Notes: generated from the sequence alone by a model not told the origin. A stretch of DNA of 33,036 bases from DATGKK01 sp035294725 (GCA_035294725.1 DATGKK010000085.1:1-33036); one strand, 5' to 3'. Positions 6,922 to 15,692 are shown, counted from the stretch's first letter. Numbers and translations: made by a program.

Positions 6922-8628
6922 ATGACCGATGCTTCGCGCTCAGCGTTCTTCGCATTCGCCGACCAGTACGTCGAGAAGAGCTCCGAGCTGAGCCCGATCG
7001 CCGCCACGCGGCGCGGCATCGATCGATACGACGACCGCCTCGACGACTTCTCGCGCGATCGCTTCGCCGCCGAGGTTGAGCTGCTGAGCGCCTCGCTCGC
7101 CGAGCTCACCGGCATCGAGCCCGCCGACGAGGCGGACCGCATCGGCATCGCCATGATGCGGGAGCGGCTCGGGGCGAGGCTCGCCCTCGCCGAGACCGGA
7201 GAGGTGCGCCGCATGTTCTCGGTCCTCTGGTCGCCGGCCTCCGACGTGCGGCGGGTGTTCGAGCTCCAGCACGCCGAGACGCCCGAGCACGCCGAGCGCA
7301 TCCGGGCCCGGCTCGCCGCCGTCCCGGACGCCTTCGCGAGCTGGCGCTCGACCCTCGAGGCCGACTCCACCGAGGGCCTCGTCGCGAGCCGCCGGCAGGC
7401 TCTCGGAGTGGCGGCCCAGCTCGAGACGTACTCCCGGGGCGGCTTTCGGGCCCTCGCCCACCGGCTCGCCAGCTCGTGCGGCGTCGACGCCGGCGCAGCG
7501 GGGATGCTCGAGCCCGCCTCCGCCGCGGAGGTCGCGAGCGGCGAGCTCGCCCGCTGGCTGCGAGAGGTCTACGCAGGCCGGGCGACGCCCGAGGACGGCG
7601 TCGGCGCCGAGCGCTACGGGCCCTGGGCGGCCTACTACACGGGCGCGGCGGCAGACTTCGACGAGCTCTATGAGTGGGGATGGGAGGACCTCCGCCGGAT
7701 CAACGAGCGCATGTGGGAGATCGCCCGGCAGCACGCGCCGGAGGCGACGACGCTGGCGGAGGTCGCCGCCCACTTCGACGCCGACGAGTCCCGACTCCTC
7801 GTCGGCACCGACGCCCTCATCGCGGCGCTCGAAGGCCTCGTCGAGAGCGCCTTCGAGATGCTCGACGGCCGCCACTTCGACATCGATCCCGCGATCCGGC
7901 GCTGCGAGGTCAGGCTGGCGCCCGAGGGCTCGGCCGGTGCCGCCTACTACACCGGGCCGAGCGAGGACCTGAGCCGGCCCGGCATCACGTGGTACCCCAC
8001 GCTCGGTCACGACCGCTTCCCGCTCTGGCGGGACGTGTCGACCTGGTACCACGAGGCGGTCCCGGGCCACCACCTCCAGGTCGCGACCTCGGTGATCGAG
8101 CGGGAGCGGCTCTCCCGGTTCCAGCGGGTCGAGGGCTTCGTCTCCGGCTACGGGGAGGGCTGGGCGCTGTACGCCGAGCGGCTGATGGAAGAGCTCGGCG
8201 CCCTCGACGACCCGGGCGACGAGCTCGGCTATCTCTCCGGCCAGGCGCTCCGGGCCGCCCGGGTGGTGGTCGACATCGGCCTCCACCAGCACCGTCGCGT
8301 CCCTGCCGATCTGGAGGAGCTCGCCGGCATCGGCGACGTCCGGGGCAGAGCCTGGGACGCCGAGATGGCCGTCGCCCTGCTCGAGGAGCGAGCGCTGCTC
8401 GAGAACGACAAGGCGGCCTCGGAGGTCGATCGCTACCTCGGCGGCCCCGGCCAGGCGATCTCCTACAAGGTGGGCGAGCGCACCTGGCTCGCCTGCCGGG
8501 ACGAGGCACGGCGCCGGCTCGGCGACCGCTTCGACCTGAAGGCGTGGCACGCCTTCGCCCTCAGGATCGGGCCGATGGGCCTCGATCCGTTCCGCGAGGA
8601 GGTGGCCGCCTTCGGCCGCTCGAGCTAG
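6922..8628 (+). CDS. DUF885 family protein, putative metallopeptidase
   Basis: The 568-residue protein starts at an ATG with a strong GGAGGAG ribosome binding site six bases upstream. It is mostly helical and carries the DUF885 hallmark WYHEAVPGHHLQ, giving an HExxxGHH metal-binding motif with His377, Glu378, His383 and His384. It also has the family's downstream segments GYGEGWALYAERL and GQAISYKVGE. No signal peptide is seen, so a cytoplasmic peptidase is likely. The family's substrates are poorly known. The gene lies 109 bp downstream of the kinase-phospholyase fusion on the same strand and may be cotranscribed with it. It ends about 95 bp before the operator-bearing promoter of the aldolase operon. 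Confidence 0.85.
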   Translation: MTDASRSAFFAFADQYVEKSSELSPIAATRRGIDRYDDRLDDFSRDRFAAEVELLSASLAELTGIEPADEADRIGIAMMRERLGARLALAETGEVRRMFSVLWSPASDVRRVFELQHAETPEHAERIRARLAAVPDAFASWRSTLEADSTEGLVASRRQALGVAAQLETYSRGGFRALAHRLASSCGVDAGAAGMLEPASAAEVASGELARWLREVYAGRATPEDGVGAERYGPWAAYYTGAAADFDELYEWGWEDLRRINERMWEIARQHAPEATTLAEVAAHFDADESRLLVGTDALIAALEGLVESAFEMLDGRHFDIDPAIRRCEVRLAPEGSAGAAYYTGPSEDLSRPGITWYPTLGHDRFPLWRDVSTWYHEAVPGHHLQVATSVIERERLSRFQRVEGFVSGYGEGWALYAERLMEELGALDDPGDELGYLSGQALRAARVVVDIGLHQHRRVPADLEELAGIGDVRGRAWDAEMAVALLEERALLENDKAASEVDRYLGGPGQAISYKVGERTWLACRDEARRRLGDRFDLKAWHAFALRIGPMGLDPFREEVAAFGRSS

Positions 8629-8713
8629 GAGGCTGCCCATCGCCTGCGCCCGTGCCCTCTGGCGGCTCCCCGTCGCCCCCGATCGCCGAAGGGCTGGCGG
8701 AGAGGGCGCACCT

Positions 8714-8742
8714 CTTTTTATAATCGGACGTCCGGCTAACGT
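8714..8742 (+). promoter_or_regulatory. Promoter with TetR-type operator ahead of aldolase-kinase operon
   Basis: An AT-rich island (CTTTTTATAAT) in otherwise GC-rich DNA is followed by the perfect 10-base palindrome CGGACGTCCG (8725-8734) and then TAACGT (8737-8742), which can act as a -10 box. The 16-base core TCGGACGTCCGGCTAA (8724-8739) reappears with two changes upstream of the transketolase operon next to tetR (22602-22587, minus strand), at the same position relative to the -10. The -35 candidate (CTTTTT, 17 bases upstream of the -10) is weak, so basal activity may be low. I infer that the TetR protein encoded at 22654 binds here. Confidence 0.65.
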
Positions 8743-8784
8743 CAGGTGGAGGGGCCGGCTGGAACGCACGGAAAGGGGTGGCAG

Positions 8785-9453
8785 GTGACCGAGAGCTCGG
8801 CCTGGCACGAGGCGGCCACGCTCATGAGCGAGCTCGGCCGGCGGCTCATCGCCGACGGGCTCGCCGTCGGCACGGCCGGGAACCTGAGCTGCCGGGTCGG
8901 CGAGGACGTGGTGATCTCGCCCTCCAGCGTGCCCTACGAGCAGCTCGAGCCCGGCGACATGTGGGTGCTCGGCCAGGACGGGTCCGTGAGGCGGACCGGT
9001 GCCCGGACCGTCTCCTCGGAGACGCCCTTCCACCTCGCCGTCTACGAGGCCACCGACGCCAGAGCCGTCGTGCACACCCACTCCCCCGAGGTCGTCGCCG
9101 TCTCGGCGACCTGCGAGGAGCTGCCGGCGATCCACTACGCCATCGTCCGCCTCGGCGGCGCCGTGCCCGTGATCCCGTACTCACGGTTCGGCTCCGACTC
9201 GCTTGCGAGGGGAGTGAGCGGAGCTCTCGCCGGGAGATCGGCGGCGATCCTGCAGAACCACGGGGCCGTCACCCACGGGCGGACTCTCGTGGACGCGTAC
9301 GAGAAGGCGCAGCTGCTCGAGTGGCTCGCCCGGACCTACCGCCTCGCCTGCCAGCTCGGCACCCCGAGGATCCTCACCGACGCCGAGCTCGAGGAGGTGA
9401 GGGCGGAGGCGGCCCGGCGCCGCTATGCCGAGTCGGGGCCGACCCAGCCATGA
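8785..9453 (+). CDS. Class II aldolase/adducin-family sugar-phosphate aldolase
   Basis: I chose the GTG at 8785 because an AAAGGGG ribosome binding site precedes it. An in-frame ATG at 8746 would add 13 non-conserved residues. The 222-residue product matches L-fuculose-1-phosphate-type aldolases. It has the phosphate-binding GNLS(C)R loop (about 32-37), SSETPFH with the catalytic Glu at 79, VVHTHSP with zinc ligands His97 and His99, and the third ligand in LQNHG (His159). It should cleave a ketose phosphate into dihydroxyacetone phosphate or a similar ketone plus an aldehyde. Its stop overlaps the start of the PfkB kinase as ATGA, and the two probably act in sequence. It is the first gene after the operator-bearing promoter. 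Confidence 0.9.
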   Translation: MTESSAWHEAATLMSELGRRLIADGLAVGTAGNLSCRVGEDVVISPSSVPYEQLEPGDMWVLGQDGSVRRTGARTVSSETPFHLAVYEATDARAVVHTHSPEVVAVSATCEELPAIHYAIVRLGGAVPVIPYSRFGSDSLARGVSGALAGRSAAILQNHGAVTHGRTLVDAYEKAQLLEWLARTYRLACQLGTPRILTDAELEEVRAEAARRRYAESGPTQP

Positions 9454-10466
9454 GCGCTGCCGCCAGCACCCGCGCCCCGGTGTTCAGCGTGGGCGTCCAC
9501 ATCCTCGACGTCCTCGGCCGGCCGGTCGGCGAGATCCCGCCGGGGCAGTCCTCGCTCCTCCTCGAGGAGATCCGGGCGACCGCCGCCGGGACGGCCGCCG
9601 GCACGAGCGTCGACCTTGCCCGGCTCGGGCACGCGGTGTACTCCTGCGGGGCCATCGGCGACGACACCCTCGGCGACATGGTCGAGGCCCTCCTCGATCG
9701 GGAGGGGGTCGACACCCGCTACCTCGTCCGCAAGGCGGGTCAGCGGACCTCTGCCACCATCCTGCCGATCCGCCCCAACGGCGAGCGCCCCGCCCTCCAC
9801 GCCCCCGGGGCGGCGCAGCTGCTCGAGCCCGGCGACCTCGACCCCTCGATCTTCGCGGACGGCTGCCGGGCCCTCCATCTTGGTGGCCCGGACGCCATCG
9901 GCAGCTTCGCCGGCGAGCCGCTCGCCGAGCTCGCCCGGGCCGCGCGCGCCCTCGGCGCGATCGTGACCCTCGACGTGCTCCGGCCGGGCGACCCCGAGAC
10001 CTTCTCCCGCCTTGCCCCTCTGCTCGAGCTGTGCGACTGGTTCATGCCGAACGAGGAGCAGCTGATGCGCTCGACGGGCGCTCGAGACCTCGCCGACGCC
10101 ATCGCGGCCGCGCACGCGGCCGGGGCGTGGGGCGTCGCGGTCACCCGGGGAGCCGACGGCTGCACCGTCGACTGGGACGGGGAGCGCCTCGACCTCCCGG
10201 CCCTCGAGGTGCAGGTGGTCGACACGACCGGCTGCGGCGACGCGTTCGATGCCGGCTTCCTCACCGGCCTGCTCCTCGGGGCGGGCCCGGAGCTGGCGGC
10301 CTGGCTCGGCCTCACCTGCGGCTCCCTCGTCGCGACCGGCCTCGGCTCGGACGCCGGCATCGACTCGCTCGACCAGGTGCTCACCGTGCTGGCGACCTCG
10401 AGGCCTGAGGCGGCGGGAGCGTTGTCAGAGCTCGCCTCCAGCGCCGGGCTGCTCACCCCCAGCTGA
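9450..10466 (+). CDS. PfkB-family carbohydrate kinase
   Basis: This 338-residue protein has the PfkB/ribokinase N-terminal glycine-rich region (AGTAAGTSVDLARLGHAV, about 46-63) and the C-terminal signature VVDTTGCGDAFDAGF, with catalytic base Asp264 and the anion-hole GCGD. The middle segments CDWFMPNEEQL and VAVTRGADGC are also typical. It should phosphorylate a sugar or sugar-like ketose with ATP, and the exact sugar is not predictable. It is translationally coupled to the class II aldolase, giving a kinase-aldolase pair like those in deoxysugar and pentose catabolism. The last 14 bases overlap the 3' end of the convergent P450 gene, so the two operons meet tail to tail without a terminator. 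Confidence 0.9.
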   Translation: MSAAASTRAPVFSVGVHILDVLGRPVGEIPPGQSSLLLEEIRATAAGTAAGTSVDLARLGHAVYSCGAIGDDTLGDMVEALLDREGVDTRYLVRKAGQRTSATILPIRPNGERPALHAPGAAQLLEPGDLDPSIFADGCRALHLGGPDAIGSFAGEPLAELARAARALGAIVTLDVLRPGDPETFSRLAPLLELCDWFMPNEEQLMRSTGARDLADAIAAAHAAGAWGVAVTRGADGCTVDWDGERLDLPALEVQVVDTTGCGDAFDAGFLTGLLLGAGPELAAWLGLTCGSLVATGLGSDAGIDSLDQVLTVLATSRPEAAGALSELASSAGLLTPS

Positions 10467-11727
10467 TCTCGAGCGGGAAGGCGACGAGCTCGCGCATGGC
10501 GCTCGCGGGCACGAACCGGTACCCGTGCTCGGCGAGCCGCCAGCGCGCTCCGCAGCTCACCAGCGCCTCCAGGGCCACCTCACAGAGCATGCGAGCCGCG
10601 TTCCTCCCCGGGCACAGGTGCGGCCCGCCCCCGAAGCTGAACAGCACCTGCCGGTCCCGGTCGAGCCGGTAGGCGGCCGGATCGCTCCAGGCCTCCGGGT
10701 CGCGGTTCGGGCTCCCCCAGAGCATGGCGATCGAGGTGCCGGCAGGGATCTCGACCCCGTCGTGGACGAGGTCGGCGAGCGCCTGGCGGTGCGTGAGGAG
10801 CAGGGGCGGAGCGAGGCGGAGCCCCTCGACGACGGCGCTCGCCACGAGGCCCCGGTCAGCCCGGAGGGCATCGTCCATCCCGGCGGCGAGCAGGCAGTAC
10901 CAGCAGTTCGCGACCGCGACGGCGACGGTGTGGAAGCCGTCGAAGAGGTTGGCCGCAAGAAAGCGACCGATCGAGGCCGGGCGGCCCTCCACCTCGATCG
11001 ACTCGATATCGGCCCGCATCTCGGCGACGAGCTCGGCGCCGGGGCCGCGCCGGGGCCGCCCGGCTGCGTGCTCGACGAGCGCCACGTAGCGGTCCGCCGC
11101 CCCGTCGATGCGGGCCGAGTCGGCCGGGGAGCGCTCGAGCAGGAACACGGCGCTCATCTCGCGCATGAGCGCCGAGACCTCCTCGGCCTCCTCGACGGTC
11201 ATGCCGAGCATCTCGCCGAAGAAGCGGACCGCGTAGGGCCGGGCGACGTCGCGGGCGAAGTCCACCTCGCGACGGCCCTCGAGCGAGGAGAGGAGCTCGG
11301 CCATCACTGCCCTCGCGCTCGGGCGGAACCGCTCGGTGTTGTGGAGCAGGAGCTGGCGCCCGAGGGCTCGCCTCGTGTGCTCGTGCAGCGGCGGGTTGTG
11401 CGTGAAGGCCTGGTCCGCGAGCATGCCGAAGAAGCCGCCGCCCGCCTCGGGCACGGCTCGCGGGTGCCCCTCGCGCCGCTGCGAGGCGGCAGCGAGCAAG
11501 GTGACCGGCGTGTTCCCCGCCTCCGGGGTCGTGGCGAGGGCCTTCACGTCCCGGTAGCGGAACGCGACCACCTCGTCGCCACCGACCCGGAGCAGGCCGG
11601 CGTCGGTGCGCTCGACCAGCGCGGTGAACGAGGCGAGGAGGTCGAGGTGCCAGTCAGGCTCCGCGACCATGAACAGCTCGGGCAGCTCCGACAGCGGCGA
11701 CCGCGGCGAGGGCACCGGGCAGGTCAT
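10453..11727 (-). CDS. Cytochrome P450 with atypical I-helix
   Basis: This 424-residue protein has the heme-thiolate loop FSFGGGPHLCPGRNAAR (Cys372), the K-helix ExxR as EGLR (301-304) and no membrane anchor. It resembles soluble class I bacterial P450s that use ferredoxin partners, but no ferredoxin or ferredoxin reductase gene is nearby. The I-helix reads LFDGFHTVAVAV (261-272). The usual acid of the [AG]Gx[DE]T motif is replaced by His266, while Thr267 is kept. This is the last gene of the minus-strand operon, and its ATG overlaps the cyclase stop as ATGA. I infer that it oxidises the imported substrate or a pathway intermediate. Confidence 0.9.
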   Translation of the reverse strand: MTCPVPSPRSPLSELPELFMVAEPDWHLDLLASFTALVERTDAGLLRVGGDEVVAFRYRDVKALATTPEAGNTPVTLLAAASQRREGHPRAVPEAGGGFFGMLADQAFTHNPPLHEHTRRALGRQLLLHNTERFRPSARAVMAELLSSLEGRREVDFARDVARPYAVRFFGEMLGMTVEEAEEVSALMREMSAVFLLERSPADSARIDGAADRYVALVEHAAGRPRRGPGAELVAEMRADIESIEVEGRPASIGRFLAANLFDGFHTVAVAVANCWYCLLAAGMDDALRADRGLVASAVVEGLRLAPPLLLTHRQALADLVHDGVEIPAGTSIAMLWGSPNRDPEAWSDPAAYRLDRDRQVLFSFGGGPHLCPGRNAARMLCEVALEALVSCGARWRLAEHGYRFVPASAMRELVAFPLEISWG

Positions 11728-12692
11728 CTGACGGCGAGGGCGTTGGCGGGCGAGCTGACCCCGCCTGGCACCGGGAGCGGCGCGCTCGCCACGAACATCG
11801 TGTGCCGGCCGTCGGCCCGGCACGCTTCGACGAGGTCGGCCAGCCACCACAGCTCGCCGAGCGCCATGCCGAAGCGGCCGATCAGGACGTGGTGGAGGAA
11901 GCCGAACGGGTGCGCCTCGCTCCGCCAGTCGGGCGGCCAGACCTCGACGGCGGGGTTGTCGGAGGCCACGGCGCTCACGTGCGCGTCCCAGAGGTACTCG
12001 GCCATCTCCTCGCTGTGCTCGAGGCCGGCCGCCCGAAGGCGGCGCTCGTCGGCGAGGACGGCCCGCTGCGCGGCCGGCTGGTCGAGGTACCAGCGGTCGA
12101 AGCCGGTGTAGAGCAACAGGACGTCGCCCGCCTCGAAGCGCACTCCCGCCGACCGGCGGCACTGCTCGAGCTCGGCCACCGTGATCGCCTCGGCTCGCCC
12201 GGGGCTCCAGCCGCTTCGAGGGGAGTCGGCGGCGTGCAGCCCGGCCACGTCGAGCAGCACGCCCCGCCCGACGATCCCGCGCGCGGCCCAGTGCTCGATC
12301 GTGTTGCGGTGGCCGCCTGCGATCTCGGCGGCTCCCACGCCGTTGTAGAAGACGCCGCGATCGGCCGGTACATGGGCGAGGGAGTCCCACTGGCTCCCCG
12401 CCTGCGGGTTGAAGCCCGAGAGCTCGTCGTCGAAGCCGCCGTCGTCGGGATCGGCGATGAGCCGGTGGCTCGCACGGGCGCGGCCGTACAGCGGCGGGTC
12501 GTAGCGGCCGAGCGGGGCCGTGAGGGCGAAGACCTGCCCGGTGCGGATCTCGCCTGCCGCCGCGAGCACGCTCTCGGGACCTTGGAGCCGGAGAAGGCCG
12601 ACGTCGGCGCCGTCGGCCTCGGCGAGCTGCCAGGCATGCCGCCCGCCGCCCGGGGCCTCCGGCAGCTCCCGGTAGCGCGGGAGACGGTCCAT
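11724..12692 (-). CDS. Cyclase/kynurenine-formamidase-like metal hydrolase
   Basis: The 322-residue protein belongs to the cyclase family (PF04199-type), which includes kynurenine formamidase and isatin hydrolase. The metal motif, normally HxGTHxDxxxH, appears as AGSQWDSLAHVP, a variant seen in longer family members. Further landmarks are GRGVLLDVAGLHA and the strand-loop FEAGDVLLLYTGFDRWY. Family members open amide, lactam or formamide bonds, and the substrate here is unknown. The start is the ATG at 12692, two bases beyond the stop of the upstream ATPase gene. A longer frame to 12812 exists but overlaps that gene. It is coupled to the P450 by an ATGA overlap. Confidence 0.82.
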   Translation of the reverse strand: MDRLPRYRELPEAPGGGRHAWQLAEADGADVGLLRLQGPESVLAAAGEIRTGQVFALTAPLGRYDPPLYGRARASHRLIADPDDGGFDDELSGFNPQAGSQWDSLAHVPADRGVFYNGVGAAEIAGGHRNTIEHWAARGIVGRGVLLDVAGLHAADSPRSGWSPGRAEAITVAELEQCRRSAGVRFEAGDVLLLYTGFDRWYLDQPAAQRAVLADERRLRAAGLEHSEEMAEYLWDAHVSAVASDNPAVEVWPPDWRSEAHPFGFLHHVLIGRFGMALGELWWLADLVEACRADGRHTMFVASAPLPVPGGVSSPANALAVR

Positions 12693-12694
12693 CC

Positions 12695-13771
12695 TCAGGC
12701 GCCCCCGGCGAAGTGGCACGCCACGGGGTGGCCGTTGCCCCGCTCGACGAGGCGCGGCGTCTCGGTGCGGCAGATCTCCTGGGCCATCCAGCACCGGGGG
12801 TGGAAGCGGCACCCCGACGGCGGGTCGAGCGCGCTCGGAACCTCGCCGCGCAGCACGATCCGCTCCTTGCGGCGCTCCGCCTCGGGGTCCGGCACGGGCG
12901 CCGCCGACATGAGGGCCTGGGTGTACGGATGGGCCGGGGCCGCCAGCACCTCCCGGGCCGGGCCGATCTCGACGATCTGGCCGAGGTACATCACGCCGAC
13001 CTCGTCGGCGAGGTACTGGACGACGGAGAGGTTGTGGCTGATGAACAAGAACGCGAGCCCCATCTCCTGCTGCAGCCGCTGCAGCAGGTTGATGATGTCG
13101 GCCTGCACGCTCACGTCGAGCGCCGAGAGCGGCTCGTCGAGCACGATCACCTCCGGGCGGACCGAGAGCGCCCTCGCGATGCCGATCCGCTGGCGCTGGC
13201 CGCCTGAGAACTCGTGCGGGTAGGCACCGGCGCGCCGCGGGTCGAGCTGCACGGTCCTCATGAGCTCGGGCACCGCCGCAAGCGCCCGGCGGGGCTCGGT
13301 GCCCTGCACGATCATCGGCTCGGCGATGATGTCACGGATCCGCCGCCGCGGGTGGAGCGACGAGTACGGGTCCTGGAAGACGATCTGCAGCTCCCGGCGC
13401 AGCCGGCGCATCTCCGTGCGCCCCTTTGCGAGCAGGTCCTCGCCCTTGTAGCGCACCTCGCCGCTCGTCGGCTCCACGAGCCGCAGCAGGCAGCGTCCCG
13501 TCGTCGACTTGCCGCAGCCGGACTCGCCGACCAGCCCGAGCACCTCGCCGGCCCCGAGGTCGAACGAGACGTCGTCGACGGCCCGCAACACCCGCTTTCG
13601 CAGCTCCCCGGCGTGGGAGCGCAGGGTGAACTCCTTCACGAGGTGGCGGACCGAGAGCAGAGGGGTGCCGCCGCTCGGACGCTCCCGGCCGGCGGCTGGC
13701 GACGGCGCTGCGCCGGGTGATCGGGGGTCGGGGACCAGCGCCGGCACGGCCGGCGTCTCGAAGGCCGTCAT
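12695..13771 (-). CDS. Oligopeptide-type ABC transporter ATP-binding protein (OppF/DppF-like)
   Basis: This 358-residue ATPase has Walker A GLVGESGCGKSTT (about 79-91), the Q-loop VFQDPYSSLHPR, the signature FSGGQRQRIGIARAL, Walker B VIVLDEPLSALD and the switch His in FISHNLS. The C-terminal oligopeptide-transporter extension contains SGCRFHPRCWMAQEIC, the Cys-rich element of OppD/F proteins. The first 35 residues are an extra proline/alanine-rich segment. It would form the heterodimeric motor with the adjacent OppD-like gene, whose coding region it follows (its own ATG overlaps the OppD stop as ATGA). Confidence 0.93.
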   Translation of the reverse strand: MTAFETPAVPALVPDPRSPGAAPSPAAGRERPSGGTPLLSVRHLVKEFTLRSHAGELRKRVLRAVDDVSFDLGAGEVLGLVGESGCGKSTTGRCLLRLVEPTSGEVRYKGEDLLAKGRTEMRRLRRELQIVFQDPYSSLHPRRRIRDIIAEPMIVQGTEPRRALAAVPELMRTVQLDPRRAGAYPHEFSGGQRQRIGIARALSVRPEVIVLDEPLSALDVSVQADIINLLQRLQQEMGLAFLFISHNLSVVQYLADEVGVMYLGQIVEIGPAREVLAAPAHPYTQALMSAAPVPDPEAERRKERIVLRGEVPSALDPPSGCRFHPRCWMAQEICRTETPRLVERGNGHPVACHFAGGA

Positions 13772-14814
13772 CGCGGACCCGGCTCTCCGGGCCGGGTTGC
13801 GGCGACCCGGCCCGAGGCGACGAGGCAGGCGATCCGGGCCCCGGGCTCGCCCTCGAGGGCCGGGTCCACCTCGTGGCAGGCGTCCACGGCGTCGGGGCAA
13901 CGGGGGGCGAAGGCGCACCCGGGCGGCGGCGGACGGAGCGTCGCCGGCGAGCCCGGTATCCCGAGGACGCGGGCGTCCGGGCGGTCGGCACGGGGGATGC
14001 ACGAGAGGAGCGCCTTCGTGTAGGGGTGCCGCGGGCTTGCGAACAGCTCCGCCGTCGTGCGCTCCTCGACCACGCGGCCGGCGTACATCACCGCCACCCG
14101 GTCGACCATGCCGGCGATCACGCCGAGATCGTGGGTGATGAGCACGAGGGCCATCTCGCGCTCGGCCGCGAGCCGGCGCAGCAGGTCGAGGATCTGCGCC
14201 TGGATCGTGACGTCGAGGGCCGTCGTCGGCTCGTCGGCGATGAGCAGCTTGGGGTTGTTGGCGATGGCGATCGCGATCATGACCCGCTGGCGCATGCCGC
14301 CCGAGAGCTCGAAGGGGTACGAGTGGAGGCGCTCGCGGGGAGCGGGGATCGCCACAGCGGCAAGCAGCGCGACTGCGGCCTTTGCCACCTCTGAGCGTGA
14401 GAGCCCCGGCTGGTGGATGCGGATCGCCTCCTCCACCTGGCGACCGATGGTGAAGACGGGGTTGAGCGAGGTCATCGGGTCCTGGAAGACCATGCCGATC
14501 TCGGCCCCCCTCACCCGGCGCAGCTCGCGGGAGCGAAGGCCGATGAGCTCGCGGCCCTCGAGACGGACCGACCCGCCGACGCGGGCTCCGCGAGGCAGGA
14601 GCGAGGTGACCGAGAGCATGCTCAGGCTCTTGCCGGCGCCGGACTCGCCAACGAGGCCGAGGCTCTCGCCCCTTTGCAGCGTGAGGTCGATGCCGCGCAC
14701 CGCCGTGAGCGCGTCCGGGCCGCGCCCGATCGACACCGTGAGCCCGCGCACCTCGAGCAGGGGCTCGCCTGCCCGAGGTGCGCCGTGCGCGGGCGCGGTC
14801 GCGGCCACGCTCAC
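13768..14814 (-). CDS. Oligopeptide-type ABC transporter ATP-binding protein (OppD/DppD-like)
   Basis: This 348-residue ATPase has Walker A LGLVGESGAGKSLS (about 53-66), the Q-loop MVFQDPMTSLNP, the signature LSGGMRQRVMIAIAIA, Walker B LLIADEPTTALDV and the switch His in LITHDLG. The C-terminal PGCAFAPRCPDAVDAC element is the OppD/F cysteine cluster. I took the second of two adjacent GTG codons (14814) as the start, because it overlaps the permease stop as GTGA, as in the rest of this operon. It pairs with the OppF-like protein. Confidence 0.93.
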   Translation of the reverse strand: MSVAATAPAHGAPRAGEPLLEVRGLTVSIGRGPDALTAVRGIDLTLQRGESLGLVGESGAGKSLSMLSVTSLLPRGARVGGSVRLEGRELIGLRSRELRRVRGAEIGMVFQDPMTSLNPVFTIGRQVEEAIRIHQPGLSRSEVAKAAVALLAAVAIPAPRERLHSYPFELSGGMRQRVMIAIAIANNPKLLIADEPTTALDVTIQAQILDLLRRLAAEREMALVLITHDLGVIAGMVDRVAVMYAGRVVEERTTAELFASPRHPYTKALLSCIPRADRPDARVLGIPGSPATLRPPPPGCAFAPRCPDAVDACHEVDPALEGEPGARIACLVASGRVAATRPGEPGPR

Positions 14815-15692
14815 CACGAGCTCTCGCTCGACCGCACGTCGAACAGGTCGCGCAGGCCGTCTCCGATGAAGCTGAAGGCGAGCACGATGCTGAGGATGGC
14901 AAGGCCTGGGCCGAGGGCGATCCACCACTGGTAGAAAAAGCCCGTCGCGTCGTTGATCATGAGGCCCCACTCGGGCGTGGGCGGGACCGCTCCGAGGCCG
15001 ATGAAGCTGAGGCCCGACGCGAGCAGGACCACCTGGCCGAGGTCGATCGTGGCGTTGATGAGCAGCGGCGTGAAGGCGAGGGGCAGGATGTGGACCCTGA
15101 ACAGGCGCCAACGGCTCGCTCCGGCCGCCACGGCCGCCTCGACGTGCGGCGACTCCTTCACCGAGAGGATCTGGGCCCGCAGCAGCCGTGCGTAGATCGG
15201 CCACCACACGATGACGAGGGCGATGCCGATGTGGAACAGGCCGGGCCCGAGCGAGGCCGTCATCACCATGGCGAGCAGGATCGCCGGGAAAGCCAAGGTG
15301 AGGTCGACGATGCGCATGACGATGGCGTCCACCCAGCCGCCGAAGAAGCCGGCGATGCCGCCCGCAAGGGTCCCGATCGACACGCCGCCCGCGACGACGG
15401 CGAAGGCGAGCGGGAGCGACTCGCGCGCTCCGTACAACGTCCGGGTGAGGACGTCCCTCCCGAGCTCGTCGGTCCCGAGCAGGTGGGCGCCGCTCGGGCC
15501 GACGAGCGGGGAGCCGGAGGGCGCCGTCGGGCTGTAGGGCGCCCACCACTGGATGGTGAGCGCGACGACGATCCAGCCCACGGCGACGACGAGCCCGAGC
15601 ACGACCGGCGTCGTGAGCCATCCGGGCCGGGCCCGCCGGGACCGGACGGCGGCGAGGCCCTCCTCGGGCAGGAGGAGTCCGGCCGCGCTCAT
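14811..15692 (-). CDS. ABC transporter permease (OppC/DppC-like)
   Basis: The 293-residue membrane protein has the N-terminal OppC_N helix (TPVVLGLVVAVGWIVVAL), the motif HLLGTDELGRDVLTRTLYGA that marks DppC/OppC proteins, and then five further hydrophobic helices. The EAA loop that contacts the ATPases is EAAVAAGASRWRLFRVHILP. It forms the translocation channel with the DppB-like protein. Its ATG overlaps the upstream DppB stop as ATGA. Confidence 0.93.
   Translation of the reverse strand: MSAAGLLLPEEGLAAVRSRRARPGWLTTPVVLGLVVAVGWIVVALTIQWWAPYSPTAPSGSPLVGPSGAHLLGTDELGRDVLTRTLYGARESLPLAFAVVAGGVSIGTLAGGIAGFFGGWVDAIVMRIVDLTLAFPAILLAMVMTASLGPGLFHIGIALVIVWWPIYARLLRAQILSVKESPHVEAAVAAGASRWRLFRVHILPLAFTPLLINATIDLGQVVLLASGLSFIGLGAVPPTPEWGLMINDATGFFYQWWIALGPGLAILSIVLAFSFIGDGLRDLFDVRSSESSW

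Noticed and set aside
2395..6925. Very long plus- and minus-strand open frames (up to about 830 codons) overlapping the decarboxylase and fusion genes
   Set aside because: They are rich in Arg, Pro, Gly and Ala, show no motifs, and lie exactly opposite or out of frame with genes that have intact catalytic signatures. They are GC-driven shadow frames.
6940..9135. A 731-codon minus-strand frame opposite the DUF885 gene
   Set aside because: No domain is recognisable, and the opposite strand encodes the HExxxGHH protein with a strong ribosome binding site.
13973..13985. Further copies of the operator core (GGCGTCCG-like strings, also near 31484)
   Set aside because: They lie inside coding sequence, lack the CTAA/-10 side and the AT-rich flank, and are expected often at this base composition.
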